DNA of 64,000 nucleotides, from positions 284,932,101-284,996,100 of the forward strand of contig JBOZIK010000001.1 in NCBI GenBank assembly GCA_051453625.1, given 5' to 3'. Position numbers and translations under genes: made by a program. Of the stretch, positions 1 to 12,130 are shown piece after piece (position 1 is the first letter of the stretch; every line of letters begins with the position of its first letter). The notes under the pieces are model-generated. The model ran no database searches. It was given only the letters and a program-made list of their open reading frames with translations, and was not told where the DNA came from. This DNA comes from Welwitschia mirabilis (taxonomy: Eukaryota; Gnetophyta; Gnetopsida; Welwitschiales).

Positions 1-1018
1 CATCAGTCTTTCTTTAATGTTCTTTTCTATTAACGTCCTTTCTCTCTAATATTTCTTCTCAAAACTGACCATATTACAACATCCTATAAATAGTAAATAA
101 TAGAAAACAAGATAAAAAACAACAGACCATCATCTTGTCTATCATGAGGAGGATAGAGAAGACGACACACATAGAAAATCAGAAAAATAGAAACAAAACA
201 GAGACTGAAACGAAAAGCAGAAAAACTCAAAAAATAGGACTATCATCCACTTGATCGTCTGGATGACTAAGAAGATGATAAGAACTAATTTTATTACAGA
301 AAAAAATAAAACTCAGAGGGAAAAATCAAACACCATCGTCCTGACTATCATGGGGACGATAAAGGGGATGACCACTAATTTTCTACAGAAACTAAAATTA
401 AAAAACTAAAACCAAAAAATTACAAAATAGAAAACCTATAGTTCCTAATAAAATACAATGTCGCTTCAGATAAATAATCGAACAGAGGTTTGATATACTC
501 ACTTAAATGATGACAATCCTTGTACTTTTCAATAGCCTTCCCCAACAATGGCATCAATTTGTTGCGGTATGTATTTGTGCAAGTGCTTAAGTTCAAAATA
601 ATTCTGTCATTTAAAAAATAAATAGATATCTCACATAATACAACACATTGGTATGAAGGGGAGTAGACCCAAAATATCATATTCACATTAAAAACTATGA
701 GACAAGATTCAGATTACTATGCAAAAGAAATATAAGAATAAAAAATAAATAATCAATGCAAGGAAATAAATTACAATGCAAAATGCAAGATGAAACTAAT
801 CTAGATGAAATGCAAAATGGAACTAATACTACTTACTTTCAGCCTTAATAAAGGCTATCCTTAATAATCTATATCATCCAAGAAATTATCACCAGATGAA
901 GGGAAACATAGACTATAAGGGTCATCAAAGAAACTAATATGAAAACATGAAAACAAAACAAGGTTTTTGTATTAATAAGAGTTACAACATCTAGGTTACA
1001 AAATAGACAAGCTTTAAT
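1..1018. repeat. LTR-like direct repeat, left copy (element A)
   Basis: This segment matches 2813-3800 along its length at an offset of about 2,810 bases. Shared landmarks include the stretch around 47 and 2859, the 'catggggA(C/T)GA' motifs, and the stretch around 970-1010 and 3755-3795. The copy is cut by the window start and by the gap at 1019. It carries three copies of a hairpin-type motif, near 120-165, 240-285 and 330-373. I read it as one of a pair of long terminal repeats because it brackets a coding-like internal region. The true ends (TG...CA) are not visible, so a non-LTR segmental duplication remains possible. Confidence 0.6.
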
Positions 1019-1118
1019 NNNNNNNNNNNNNNNNNNNNNNNNNNNNNNNNNNNNNNNNNNNNNNNNNNNNNNNNNNNNNNNNNNNNNNNNNNNNNNNNNN
1101 NNNNNNNNNNNNNNNNNN
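1019..1118. other. assembly gap, 100 N
   Basis: A run of exactly 100 N, the conventional length for a gap of unknown size. It falls where the left long repeat of element A should meet the internal region, so that boundary cannot be read. Confidence 0.98.
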
Positions 1119-1239
1119 AAGGGAGAGAGGCTATCATTATTAAGATCATAAGGTAATGTAAAAGTAAAAGTAGAAGGAGGGATTTCATTTGAGGTTTTAC
1201 AAGGAAGTATAAGTGAAAGAGATTGAGAAACATGTAGAG

Positions 1240-2460
1240 ATCTTTAAGTTGGTTTTTTCATTGAAAGGTATAAGTCTATTCTCCATTAAGTTTATTTGAT
1301 TTTCAATTGATTCTTCTTTATTCCTCTACTTTTCATTGTTGACTTCATCATTACTTAGTTGAATGCTTTCTTTATTAATCATATCTTCCTCTTCTTCATT
1401 ATAAATATCATTGATTATATCTTGCTCTTATTTATTATTTTGTTAAGGATTATTTTTCTTTTTTAAGTTGGTGGATTCATCAAAAAGATCATTAAAATAA
1501 TTATAGAAAGGAAATTTTCCATAGTCTTCATTATGTAATGAAAGATTTTTTGATATTTCTTGAGTTGATTCTTTTTCATTTCTATTGAATAATATTGTTA
1601 ATTCTAAAATATATTCTTATTTTGTAGTTATTTAGTTACTTTTATTAACTATTGTCTTAGACTATCATTTAAACAATAGGAGTGGATCACTTCCTTTAAA
1701 ATGTAAATGCCTCACTGATTTTGTTTCATTACTTAAATTCTTCCTTAATCTCATATATTGAACTTCTTTTAAAGGTTGATCTCCTTCATTGTCATCATAA
1801 AGTAAGTGAAAACTAGGGATACCATCCAATATTTCAATATCATCAGCATTTTCTTCTTTACCATTCTCATCATTTTATTGCATATTTTTGAATTAATTAG
1901 ATTCATTAGAAGGAGAAATGTGATCATTATGTCTATCATATATTAGAGAATTTTCAAATTTTTCATGAGTGGATTCTTCATCGAGAGTCTAGAAATAAAT
2001 AGATTCTAGGGATATAATCTAATACCTTAATATCATCATTTAATGAATGGTCATCCTCATCTTCATTAAAAGATATAGTTGAATTATTATTGTCTCTCCT
2101 TTGCTCATCTTCTAATGGGTAATATGTTGAAATTTAATCCAAATTTTTATCTTCTACTTAAAAGCAAGAATCGTTATTATTCATTCCTAAGTTGTCCTCA
2201 TTTTTCTCAAGGTAAGATGAAGTAGGATAAGTTTAAGCTCGTTGTATCAAAAGATATATTTGATTTTGTAATAGATTTTGTTAAGGATATTAACCAGATT
2301 CTCTAACTTTTTATTGGTGCTTTCTATTATTTTCTTTATTTTATTCATCATTTCTTTTCTTTGATCATGTTCTTCTTCATAGTAGTCCATGAGAAAAGGA
2401 TGGGATGGATAAAGTGATTGTATGAGGTTGAATCCCTAATATTTTCATTATTATTCTTAT
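1240..2460 (-). pseudogene. element A internal ORF remnant: coiled coil plus acidic repeats
   Basis: I do not recognise this protein. On the minus strand, long stretches read as coding with few stops. The 5' part (about 2247-2440) contains SLYPSHPFLMDYYEEEHD and then a heptad-like Lys/Glu/Ile-rich run ending NKIYYKIKYIF before a stop, which suggests a coiled coil. Further on, two related acidic units occur: one has EDEDDHSLNDDIKVLDYIP (near 2030-2080) and the other ENADDIEILDGIPSFHLLYD (near 1790-1855). The second sits in an open frame of 70 codons at 1665-1874. Another acidic stretch (NEEEEDMINKE) lies near 1390-1420. No protease, integrase or RT motif is present. The position between two direct repeats suggests the internal region of a non-autonomous or gutted LTR element. 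The function is unknown. Confidence 0.45.
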
Positions 2461-2812
2461 ATGAATTTTGAAAAGAAAAGGGAGAATAATAAGATAGTTA
2501 AAAAGAGGAATGAGCCCAATCCTTATTCTCAACATCATTTCATGTTATTATTCCTTTTTTTGTAAGAAGACTCGAACTGTTTTCTTACTGTCATCCTTAG
2601 AGTTTTTCAAATTTATCCTTCTTTCAGTAAAAATTTCCCTAAGGGTCCTCTTATGATTATTTATTTTTTAGAACAATGGAAAAAAGAGAATCTAGTTCGA
2701 GATGAATAGGTAAACAGTGATGGTCGACTTTTAGTTCCTTTAATACTTAAAAAAATAAACTCGGAAGAGATATTGTATGAACTTATAGATTACATTAATG
2801 ATTCTATCTTGA

Positions 2813-4475
2813 AGCCAATAGCTTCTTTGATACTTTCTTCTATCAATAGCGCTTTTTCTCTGATATTTCTTTTTCTAGACCAACCATGACATAGTATCCT
2901 ACAAACAGAAAATAATAGAAAATAAATCAAAAACAAAATTGTTGTTCTATCTATCATGTGGATGACAAAGAGACGACCATCAAATAAAAGTAGAAACTAG
3001 AAACTTAATAGAGTAGAAAGTCAAAATCTAGAAAAACACAGGTTGTTGTCCTCCTTGTTGTCCAAATAATAAAGGAGATAACACAAACTAATTTTATTAT
3101 AGAAAACTAAAATCTAAAAACAAAAATTAAAATTGCAGACTGACATTCTTTCGATCATGGGGATGACAAAAGGGATGGCCACTATTTTCCTATAGAAAAT
3201 TGAAACTGAAAATTTCAAATAGAAAATAAAAACCTATTGTTCCTAACTAAAATACAACGTCATTATTGATAAATAACCAAACAGAAATCTGATATACTCA
3301 CCTAAATAACAATAACCCTCATACTCCGCAGTAGCCTTCCTCAGCAATGGTGCTAATTCGTTGCGGTGTGTATTTGTAAAAGTGTTTATATTCAAAACGA
3401 TTTTGTCATTCATAAAATAAAATAGTTTTTCACATAATACAACACAGTAGTATGAGTGGAAGTTAACACAAATGTTATATTCTCATTGAAGATTATGAGA
3501 TGAGACTTGGATTGCTTTTCAAAGGTAAATAGGAACAAAAAATAAAGAATATTGTAGGAAAATAAACATGTAATGCAAATGAGAATGCAATCTAATATAA
3601 ATGTAAATGCAATGATCCTAAGCTACTTCTTTTCAGCCTTAACAAAGGCTACCCTTGATGATCTATATCACCCAATAAATTGTCACCAGGTCAAGGGAAA
3701 TAAGAGATCGTAAGTGTAATCAGATAATCTAATATACAATAAAAAATATAGGATTTATATTAAAGAGTAACAAGCATTTAGGTTACAAAACAGCCAAGCC
3801 TCAATAGAGGATACATAGCCCTTCATCAAGGGAACATCTTTCTGTAACACTCAAGATGGATCTTCCATCCTTCGATCTCCTATCACAAGAATTTCCAGTG
3901 AAACGAAGATAAGAATGAGAGTCAAAGGGGGCTTATTTATAGAAAAACATAGCAAAAAAAGACAAATAAAAGGCACAGTTTAGCACACTCATTTACAATT
4001 TAGAAATAGACAAAACAATCAAGGGTTGCTGTCAGAGTTGGCTACATGTTAGTGTCATCTAGACTGTCCTCTGGATGATAAGGGGGATAACAACTCATTA
4101 TAATAGATGACTCAAAATAATGACTCAATAGTGATTTAGTAGCCCACATTAGCAGTTGTTGTCCTGACTGTCATGGGGATGACAGAGGGGACAATGGTCT
4201 TCTTCGATCAGTTTCTTGAAAAAAAAACTAGCATTTTTGTCAGTAATTCTTCTTCAAAGATCTATGAATCAGAATGTGTATTTAATACATCAAATCTAGG
4301 TAAGAATCGTACATTTTCAAGATTTCCTATTAAATATCCAAAATCCTTAGAATGGCACTTAAACCTATGTAAAAGTCCTACAAAATAACTCATAAAGCCT
4401 AATTAAATAACCACAAATGGGTAGCGCAATAGTTGTAATCTTACAAAAATACTATTAGCCCTATAACCAAATCAA
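2813..4475. repeat. LTR-like direct repeat, right copy (element A)
   Basis: The first kilobase matches 1-1018. The copy continues for about 670 bases more, for which the left counterpart is missing or lost at the gap at 1019. It contains five copies of the hairpin-type motif (near 2940-2985, 3045-3085, 3138-3182, 4050-4095 and 4159-4194). The right end abuts the LTR of element B at about 4480. The small open frames inside it, including one at 4173-4388, have no coding character. Confidence 0.55.
4159..4194. repeat. best-preserved imperfect hairpin of the element A repeat
   Basis: The arms TTGTCCTGACTGTCAT and ATGACAGAGGGGACAA flank a GGGG loop. Thirteen of sixteen positions can pair when one arm is compared with the reverse complement of the other. 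Related but more decayed versions recur in both long repeats of element A. Confidence 0.6.
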
Positions 4476-6086
4476 GTTATAGCAAATAAAACTAAAGAAA
4501 AACTTAAAGCAAGACCAGCTCATGTATCATTAGAATGACTAGTACCAATCACTAGAAGGAAAAATAAACATACAAAAGACAAGAAAATAGACTAATTTGC
4601 TTATCACTAGAAAGGACTAGTATCCATCACTATAAAAAATAAAACCCAACTAAAAACTTATAAGAAATAAAAATTTGTACTCTTTTTAAATAGAGACTAT
4701 GCCATTATCCCTAGTGACTATGCCAAAATTTGATTGTAGCTTAATAGTGATCTAAATTTAAAACTAAGTTTGTACTTGGTTATCCTTCTTTCATAGGGAT
4801 AATTGGGATTAACTAAATAAAAATTACATAAACTTTAACTTAAATGTAAGTTACAATAAACATGATAAAAGAAAATAAAAAATGGTAATTTAGAATTTTG
4901 TGAAACTTTATTTAAAAAAGGGGAAGCAATTAGGCTCTAGGTCACTCAATTCATCTTCCTGCAAGTTCTTATTTAACTATATGTAGTACTATCCTAAAAC
5001 AAAAGTCAAACCATTAAGTGTAAAATCTAAGATCATGATGACATAATCTCATTTACCATTTAAGTGTTGGTGAATTTAATTATCATTGATCCCTCACAAC
5101 CTTAGAATAAAAATGGAAATCATAAACTTAACTGTTTATAAGAACCATGAAACTACTGATACTATGAACCAATTAACAAAATGAATTCACTTAATTGATC
5201 AAAGTAAACTTAATAGTTGAATTATCCTTAAGTATTTCTAGTACAAAATCGAAGTTACAACTAAAAATTAAAAGGAAATAACTCTAACTTATTGAATCAA
5301 GAAAATGTACATTACATCAAAGATGAAGAAATAGGAAGGACTCTTAAAACTCTTTGAAAAAAGGCCATTATGCCTTGATGCTCTAGATGTTTCATGCTTT
5401 TACCAAATAAAGGATGACTATAAATGAGAGGTTAATCGTAGCTTTGTAGTGATCGAGATTTAAACTAAGTGTAACACCTAGTATCATTCTTTCACAAGGA
5501 TGTAGGAGGTGAAGTTATTAAAAGATATAGGATTATTTTAGCTTACAATAAAAAATCAAACAAAATAAAAATCAGAATTTGAGAATTAAGATGATCTTTA
5601 GTTGATAACACAAGGGAATGAAGTGCTCTAAGGGTCTAATCAAGTAATCCTTTACTTTACCTTTTCTTTAATGATTCTTGTATCTAAAACATGCACAAAA
5701 TAATTAAATCACTAAGATGTAACATGGATGTATAACCTTATCCATCACATGAGTGTTGATGAATTATCAAGTTCTCTCGATACTTCACACCCCTTTATAT
5801 GCATGGAAAGTACAAACCTAAGTGTACAAGACCTATCAAATAATAAAAAGTATAAATCACACAAGTAACTTTAAATAACTCACATGATTTGAAAGAACTT
5901 GATAATTAAGTAAGATTTACTTAAATATCACTAATACCATTTTATTGTGCGTTAATAATGAAATAATAAGTCCTACTTTAAGAACTAGTTCTACCTAAAC
6001 ATTACTAATACTAAACAAAATTGTTCATTAACAATTAAAGGATTCAAATAAATTCTTTATTAAAATTGAAAAAAATACATTACATT

Positions 6087-6119
6087 AGTGAAGAAGAAGA
6101 AGAAGAAGAAGAAGAAGAA
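6087..6119. repeat. (GAA)n microsatellite
   Basis: About ten GAA/AAG units inside the LTR of element B. The partner LTR has only a short, interrupted version near 11295. Confidence 0.9.
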
Positions 6120-6284
6120 TTCCTCAACTAGCCTTAAGCATTCCATTTCAGAGAAAGAGTATTAGAGCACCATGACATCTAATTGTACAAGTCTTCCCTA
6201 TGTGCACCAATCAAAAGATGAATATAATAAAGCATTTAAAGCCCTTTTATAGGGATATATGAGGGTGAGGAATGGTTACAAGCT

Positions 6285-6570
6285 TTTGGCTTATAAGATT
6301 AGGTAGAATATTTGCCATTTAGAATTAGGTAGATAAGATTCTGTCTTGTAGCATTTGATGGAAATTGTTTTGTAGCAGTAGGTAGATAAGATTATGTCCT
6401 CTAGCATTAAGTAGAATCTTCATCATTTAACATTTGATGGAGGTTGTCTTATATCATTATATAACTAAGATTTTATCCTCTAGCATTAGGTATAATCTTT
6501 ATCATTTAGCATTTGGTGGAGGTTATCTGCTAGTATTTGGTGGAGATTATTATATAGCATTAGATGGAAT
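6285..6570. repeat. degenerate 26-30-bp minisatellite inside the element B LTR
   Basis: Repeated units start with tagcattaggtaga or tagcatttgatgga and end in variants of 'ttatcctc' or 'cttcatcat'. The same array is found at matching places in the other B/C family LTRs, at about 11480-11765, 12190-12340 and 40985-41215. Confidence 0.7.
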
Positions 6571-8689
6571 CTTTATTATGATGAGTTTAACACATGTCCT
6601 TTAGTGTCAGATTTCTCTACCAATTAGTGCTATTGCCACATGTCTCTAGTGCCATCTTCACATACCTCTACCACATATCTTCCAATGCTACTACTAGGTG
6701 TCACCACCTTATGTCTCCATTATTACCATTGTTTTATACAAAATTATGTCCATCTTTTACTATATATTCCAAAACGTGGATAAAAATTCGTAATTATCAT
6801 TAGGAAAAACATCATATTAGATTTTATTTTAAAAACAATTAAAGACATAATTTATAATTAAATAATTAAATTAATGTCTTTGTTTATAATAAGTTGTCTT
6901 AAAACACTTAATATAAATGTCAATTTTTACATGTTAACATACCCCCTAATTAGTCTTTTGCTAGTGTATTAGCAAAAAGTTAATAACGAATTGATTAAAC
7001 ATGGAAACATTATCTATGTCAAAAGTGTTTACATGTGTGAATGATAAAAAATGAAAAATTCTATACAATTTTATGTGATTAAGGCATTAAAACTAAAAAT
7101 TTAGCGAATAAGTAAAAATCGAGATCCCATACCCCTTAGTCATAATTGAAATTTGTTCTTAAAGTTATTAAAAGTAAAAAATTTATGCAAGGCTTTAGAG
7201 AACAAGATAATTACATGGCTAGCAAATGATGATGATAAATGTATTTAGCGAAAATAATGCAATGCAAGCTTTAAACTAGAATGTAATGTTTAAGGAACAC
7301 AAAACATAAAACCTAATAAAAATTCCATCATCTAAAAATTTAAAAGATAGAATGCCTAAGTCAATGTCCACATTTATTAAAAATTGCTTAATGTTTATTT
7401 TAAATTTAAAAAGGATTACAATATTAAAATAATTAAGATATCCTCTAAGAAAATGTGCAAGTCATAAAAAATTAGTTAAGTGAAATTCTTAAGCACATAA
7501 GTTAAAGAAAGTAAACACAAAAGGCATCTTTTAATTCCACCTATGTCATTCTAATTTTACCTTTTTTATAATCACTTCTTATTCCTTGTTTCAAGCATTT
7601 TAATGAAATTGGGCATTCAGTGTTATGACATATTCTTCCAATAGAGTTAAACATATTAATTTATGAAGGATTAGTACTGCATTACTAGCGAGCATTTATA
7701 GCCCGATGCACTTGAACATGTTATAAATTAGATTGTTAGAGCTACATTGCCGACGGGCATCCATAGCCCTGATCAATTAAGTAGACCCAATTTTAATGAT
7801 CAATGGATAATGTGATATGAAGAGGAAATATTTTTGTTTTAATCATCCTTCTCATATTCAATACATTTTTAATGCACATAGAGGGGTCATTGGCTCATTA
7901 GCCTAACCAAGAAAGCTATTGTCCCCATAAAATGCTATGAAAACAATTTACTTAGCATGAAATTAGATTCCACCTTAACTCAATAATACTCTCCAATTAG
8001 GAAAACTGAAGTGAAACTAAACCTTAACAAGTTAATTAAAAAATAAGTAAAACTTATTCTCAAAAAATAAGAGTAAACCTAAATTCTACCTAATTCATAA
8101 TAATAAAACAATCACTTATTAAAGGTTTATTCACATAGGGTCATCAAACACGATCATCTAATCTAATGAATTCATGGATAGATGGATGTGAAGAATGGTT
8201 AGTGGAGTTAAGAAAGTGGAGTAATGAAAATGAAAAGGATAAAATGTAAAGGCAAAGGTGACGATGGTTTATTTAATGATGAGAATGGTATTTTAAGTTT
8301 CCTACTTAAAAATGTTTAAGAAAATAATTATAAAGGTGAAAATGCTTAGGAGGTTTTAAACATGAAAGGGTGTTAAGCACAAAATTTTTAATTTTTTCAA
8401 ACCAAAATTATTCTAAAGAGAAAATTCACATTAAAACAAAAATCTAATCTAAATGCATGCAATGAAACAAGAATTTTTTCAAGGCTTTTTCCAAGGTATT
8501 ACACACATGAAGGATCAAAATAATAAATGCAATGTTCAAATGATGAATCAAAATTATACAATGCATTCAAAGAGGAGATCGAATCCCTATAAACATTTAT
8601 TCATAAATTCAAAAAATTCCAAAGAACATTAACATTAGTAGTAAAATTTATTCGTTTGAAATTAGCAATTTTCCAATCCTTATCCTATT

Positions 8690-9080
8690 CCTGCTTACTC
8701 AATTACTCATGTAAGACATTATTTTTGGGTGAAGACAAAGGTGAAGTAAAAATAATAATAGGCGAATGATTATTAAGAAAGGTATTAAAAGATGGTTTCA
8801 AAGGCATAGATTTATCTTCATCATAAAGATTTCAGTCTTATTCAATAGATACAAATGACATGATTATCTTAAGCAGTTGTTAAGAAAAATATTTTTCAAG
8901 GGATGGATAATGTTTTAGCTCTTGCTTAATGTTCTCCTTTTTATTAAGGTTTTCAAGGGATTCTTTTCACAAGGTTGTATAAGTGACATTAGCTAAGGTT
9001 CAATAATAGGTTCAATTTCATTAATGTCACTTTCATTCTCTATTATGTAGCATTTAAATTTTTCTTCTCTGTCATATGTT
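8690..9080 (-). pseudogene. element B polyprotein remnant (acidic, LKP motif)
   Basis: Reading the minus strand across stops gives an acidic stretch (ENESDINEIEPIIEP, about 9020-9060). Further on comes LKPSFNTFLNNHSP (about 8750-8800). Element C has an equivalent order: an acidic ORF, then ELKPPSKDLTHDSFNEHLPC. The 'LKP...P' arrangement resembles the leader just before RT in Athila/Tat-type gypsy polyproteins, but it is short and the RT itself is absent. The family assignment is therefore tentative. Confidence 0.35.
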
Positions 9081-9588
9081 TGCTTAATTACTATGAATTA
9101 ATCATTATTAGAAGTAACTAATCCTACTCTAAAGTAAAGTATATATGCATCTAATCTATCTTTCTTTAAGGCACATCTAAGCTCAAGGTCCTCTTTATTT
9201 TATTATGAGCTTCAAAGCTTTTTTTTCATTCCTAAGGGATATGGTTTGTTAATGTAATTTTCATTAATTTCCTTAAAGTTTTTAAGTTTTCAAGCTCATG
9301 GAACATGGAAATTTCTCCATATTTTTATTAATTAAGTGTACTAAAGATTTGAGCAGTGACTTGATTAACTATTGGATATTTTGCTTAATCCTTTGGTTTA
9401 TTTAGTTTATGCTTTGATTTTGTTAAGTCTTTCATTTATTTTAATTTGGGATTTCATAAATCTTATGAGGGCGTTTTTTGAGAAATTTAAAGAATATTTT
9501 TGAGTATGGAAGAAGATTCAAAGCTATCTTCTAAAAATTTTTGAAAGGTATTCTTACAGGGAGATGAGGTGGTGTGTTAATTATATGA

Positions 9589-9828
9589 AGTTAATGGGTG
9601 ATGATCAAATAATAAAGAATATGAGAATGATAATGAAGGGTGTGGGTTAAAAGATGATGAATGTGAATATGATTATGAAGGATAAGGATCATGATGAGTA
9701 AAGAAAGGTAAGAGATCAAACTCTCTTGGTTCATGATAGGGATTTTCAAGTTCAAAGTTGTAAGAAGTTTCATTAAAATGTGGAGAGTGTCGATTCAATA
9801 ATATGAAGAAGAGGATGAAGGATAAGGG
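9589..9828 (-). pseudogene. element B Tyr/His/Pro/Ser-rich ORF remnant
   Basis: An open minus-strand frame (from about 9826 to a stop at 9673-9675, then readable on to 9589) encodes a low-complexity protein with SPHFNETSYNFELENPYHEP and, later, SYSHSSSFNPHPSLSFSYS. Element C has a similar Ser/Pro/Tyr-rich stretch at 44350-44580. Both occur in the 5' part of the internal region, the usual place for gag. No zinc knuckle is visible. The function is unknown; gag-like is an inference from position. Confidence 0.4.
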
Positions 9829-10448
9829 TTATGGTAATTAGATTGAATGAAGTCCCTTAAGGTTTTATTAGATCTAATGTAATCACCTATATTTTTATGT
9901 TAAATACAATTTAAAATGTTATAGGAATTATCATTATTTCTGTAAGTAAATTAGGGTTTAGAAGGTATGTTTAATGGATTATGCATCCAACTCATAATAA
10001 GTTTTTAAGAAAAAGAATTATGATTTTAAGTTTAATACTCATGTTTTCTTAGCTATTTACATTTTAGGAGGGGCCTATTATTTAAAAAGTTTTAATTAGT
10101 GAAGAAAAGGATTTTGTGATTTTTTAAGAGTGTTTTATGTAGAATGGGCAGTGATACTAGTGAGAGAAGATGACATAGCTAGTTAAGATGAGAGTTAACA
10201 TTTCAAGAAACACATAATGTTTAGAAAGCATCTCGTGGATTAAATAACATTACTAGGTCACAAAAAAAACTGAACAAAAATAAAAATAGAAATGCAAATG
10301 AATTCAGTCTTAACAAAAATTTATTAAAATTTTTTAGATTTTTTTAAAGTAGAGCACAGAAAAACCAAAATTAAAATCACAAAAAAATTAGAATCATATA
10401 AAGTTAATTAAAATTTTAAATTTTCAAGTTTTCTCCTTAAGATACCTG

Positions 10449-12130
10449 CAATAAACTATTAGACATGCATATTAAAATAAAAACAAATTTGAACAAGACC
10501 AGTTTAGGTATCAGTAGAAGGGACTGGTACCAACCACTAGAAAAACAAAATCTAACTAAAAAATTATAAGAAAGAAAAAGTTATACTCTTCTTAAGCAGC
10601 AACCATGCCATGATCACCCATCAATAGTGCCAAAATCTAATCATAGTTTTACAGTGATCTGGATTTAAAATAAGTGTAACACTTAGTATTGTTCTTCCAC
10701 AAGGATTTAGGAGGTTAATTAATTAAAAGATACAAGATCATTCTAGCTTATAATAAAAAACCAAACAAAATATAAATCGAAGTTTGAGAATTAAGATGAT
10801 CTTCAGTCAACAACATAAAGAAATAAGTGCTCCAAGGATCTAATTAAGTTATCCTTTGCTTCATCTTTGCTCTAATGATTTCTATATTTGAAATATGCAC
10901 TAAATTGTTAAATCATCAAGGCTTGATGTGGAGGTATAATCTCATCCACCACATGAGTGTTGGTAAGTTATCAAGTCCTCTCACTACTTCATAGCCCTTT
11001 ATAAGCATGAAAAGTAGAAACCTAAGTGCATAAAATCCATGAAATAATAGGAATTATAAATCATAAAAGTAACTTTAAATAGCTCACACTATTTAAAAGA
11101 ACTTGATAATTAAGTAAGCTTTACTTAAAGATTGCTAATACCATTTTACTGTGCATTAATAATAAAAGAATTAATCTTACTCTAAGAACTAGTCCTACCT
11201 TAACATTGCTAATACCAAATAAAATTGTGAGTTAACAATTAAAGGATTCAAAATAATTCTTTATTAAAACTGAAAGAAATACATTAAATTAGTGAAGAAG
11301 AGAAAAAGAAGAACTCCTCAACTAGCCTTAAGTGTTCTTCCCCCAAGAAAGAATATTAGAGAATCATGATGTCTAATCCTTTAAGTCTTTCACACATTTA
11401 CCAACTAAAAGATGAATATAATAAAGGGTTCAAAGCTGTTTTATAGGGAGAAATGGAAGTGAAGAATGGTTAAAGATCTTAGCTTATAGCATTCGGTAGA
11501 ATATTCATCATTTAGCATTAGGTAGATAAGATGCTATCTTATAGCATTTAGTGGAGTCTATCTTGTAATATTAGGTAGATAAGATTTTGTCCTCTAGCAT
11601 TAGGTAGAATCTACATCATTTAGAATTTAGTGGAAGTTGTCTTATAGGATTAGGTAGATAAGATTTTATTCTCTAGTATTATGTTGAATCTTTATCATTT
11701 AGCATTTGATGGAGATTGTTTTATAGTATTTGATGGAGATTTTCATATAGCATTAGGTGGAATCTTCATCATGATGAGTTCAACACATGTCCTTTGGAGT
11801 TAGATTTCTCTACCAACTGGTGCTATTACCACATGTCTCTAATGCCACCTCCACATACGTCTGTCACATATTCTAATGCTACCACTATGTATCACCACCT
11901 CATGTCTCCATTGCCACCATTATTTTATGTAGAACTATGATCACCCTTTATCATGTATTCCAAAATGTGGCTAAAGATTTGCAATTATCATGAAGAAAAC
12001 ATAATATTAAATTTTATTTTAAAAATAATAGAAGATATATTTTATGATTAAGTAATTAAATTATTATCTTTGATTATAGTAGATTGGCCTAAAACACTTG
12101 ATATAAATGTCAATTTTTATATGTTAATAG
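10449..12130 (-). repeat. 5' LTR of element B
   Basis: This is the partner of 4480-6949. On the minus strand it starts around 12130 with a decayed TTAACATATAAAAATTGAC and ends near 10449 in ...TTTATTGCA. The following 'ggtatcttaagg' could be a decayed primer-binding site, but I cannot assign a tRNA. It contains the minisatellite at about 11480-11765. Confidence 0.6.

Larger units (their letters stand above)
4480..6949 (-). repeat. 3' LTR of element B (with internal duplication)
   Basis: This segment matches 10449-12130 in order: the 'actagta/ccaatcactag' stretch at 4535 and 10520, the 'cacatgagtgtt' stretch at 5750 and 10955, and 'cattaggta' repeats. On the minus strand the repeat begins TGTTAACATG at 6949, directly after a decayed polypurine tract (ATTAGGGGGTA, about 6950-6960). 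This fixes the element's orientation as minus. The low-coordinate end is near 4480. It is longer than its partner because about 700 bases (4730-5425) are present again at 5430-6220 in diverged form, either as a tandem duplication or as the scar of a second LTR. Confidence 0.65.
6950..10448 (-). mobile_element. internal region of element B (Ty3/gypsy-like, no intact pol)
   Basis: This lies between the two B LTRs. The low-coordinate side starts with the polypurine tract next to the LTR. A block at 7670-7800 contains two related units ('cattactagcgagcatttatagccc' type and 'cattgccgacgggcatccatagccc' type). It is also present in element C at 42715-42840, which shows that B and C are one family. 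On the minus strand there are coding-like remnants at 9589-9828 and about 8690-9080. No RT or integrase motif could be read. The rest is AT-rich without a recognisable gene. Confidence 0.55.

Noticed and set aside
4173-4388. Open frame within the right long repeat of element A, and similar small frames at 6594-6803 and 12341-12550
   Set aside because: They lie in LTR sequence, and the matching frames in the partner LTR copies are not conserved as protein.
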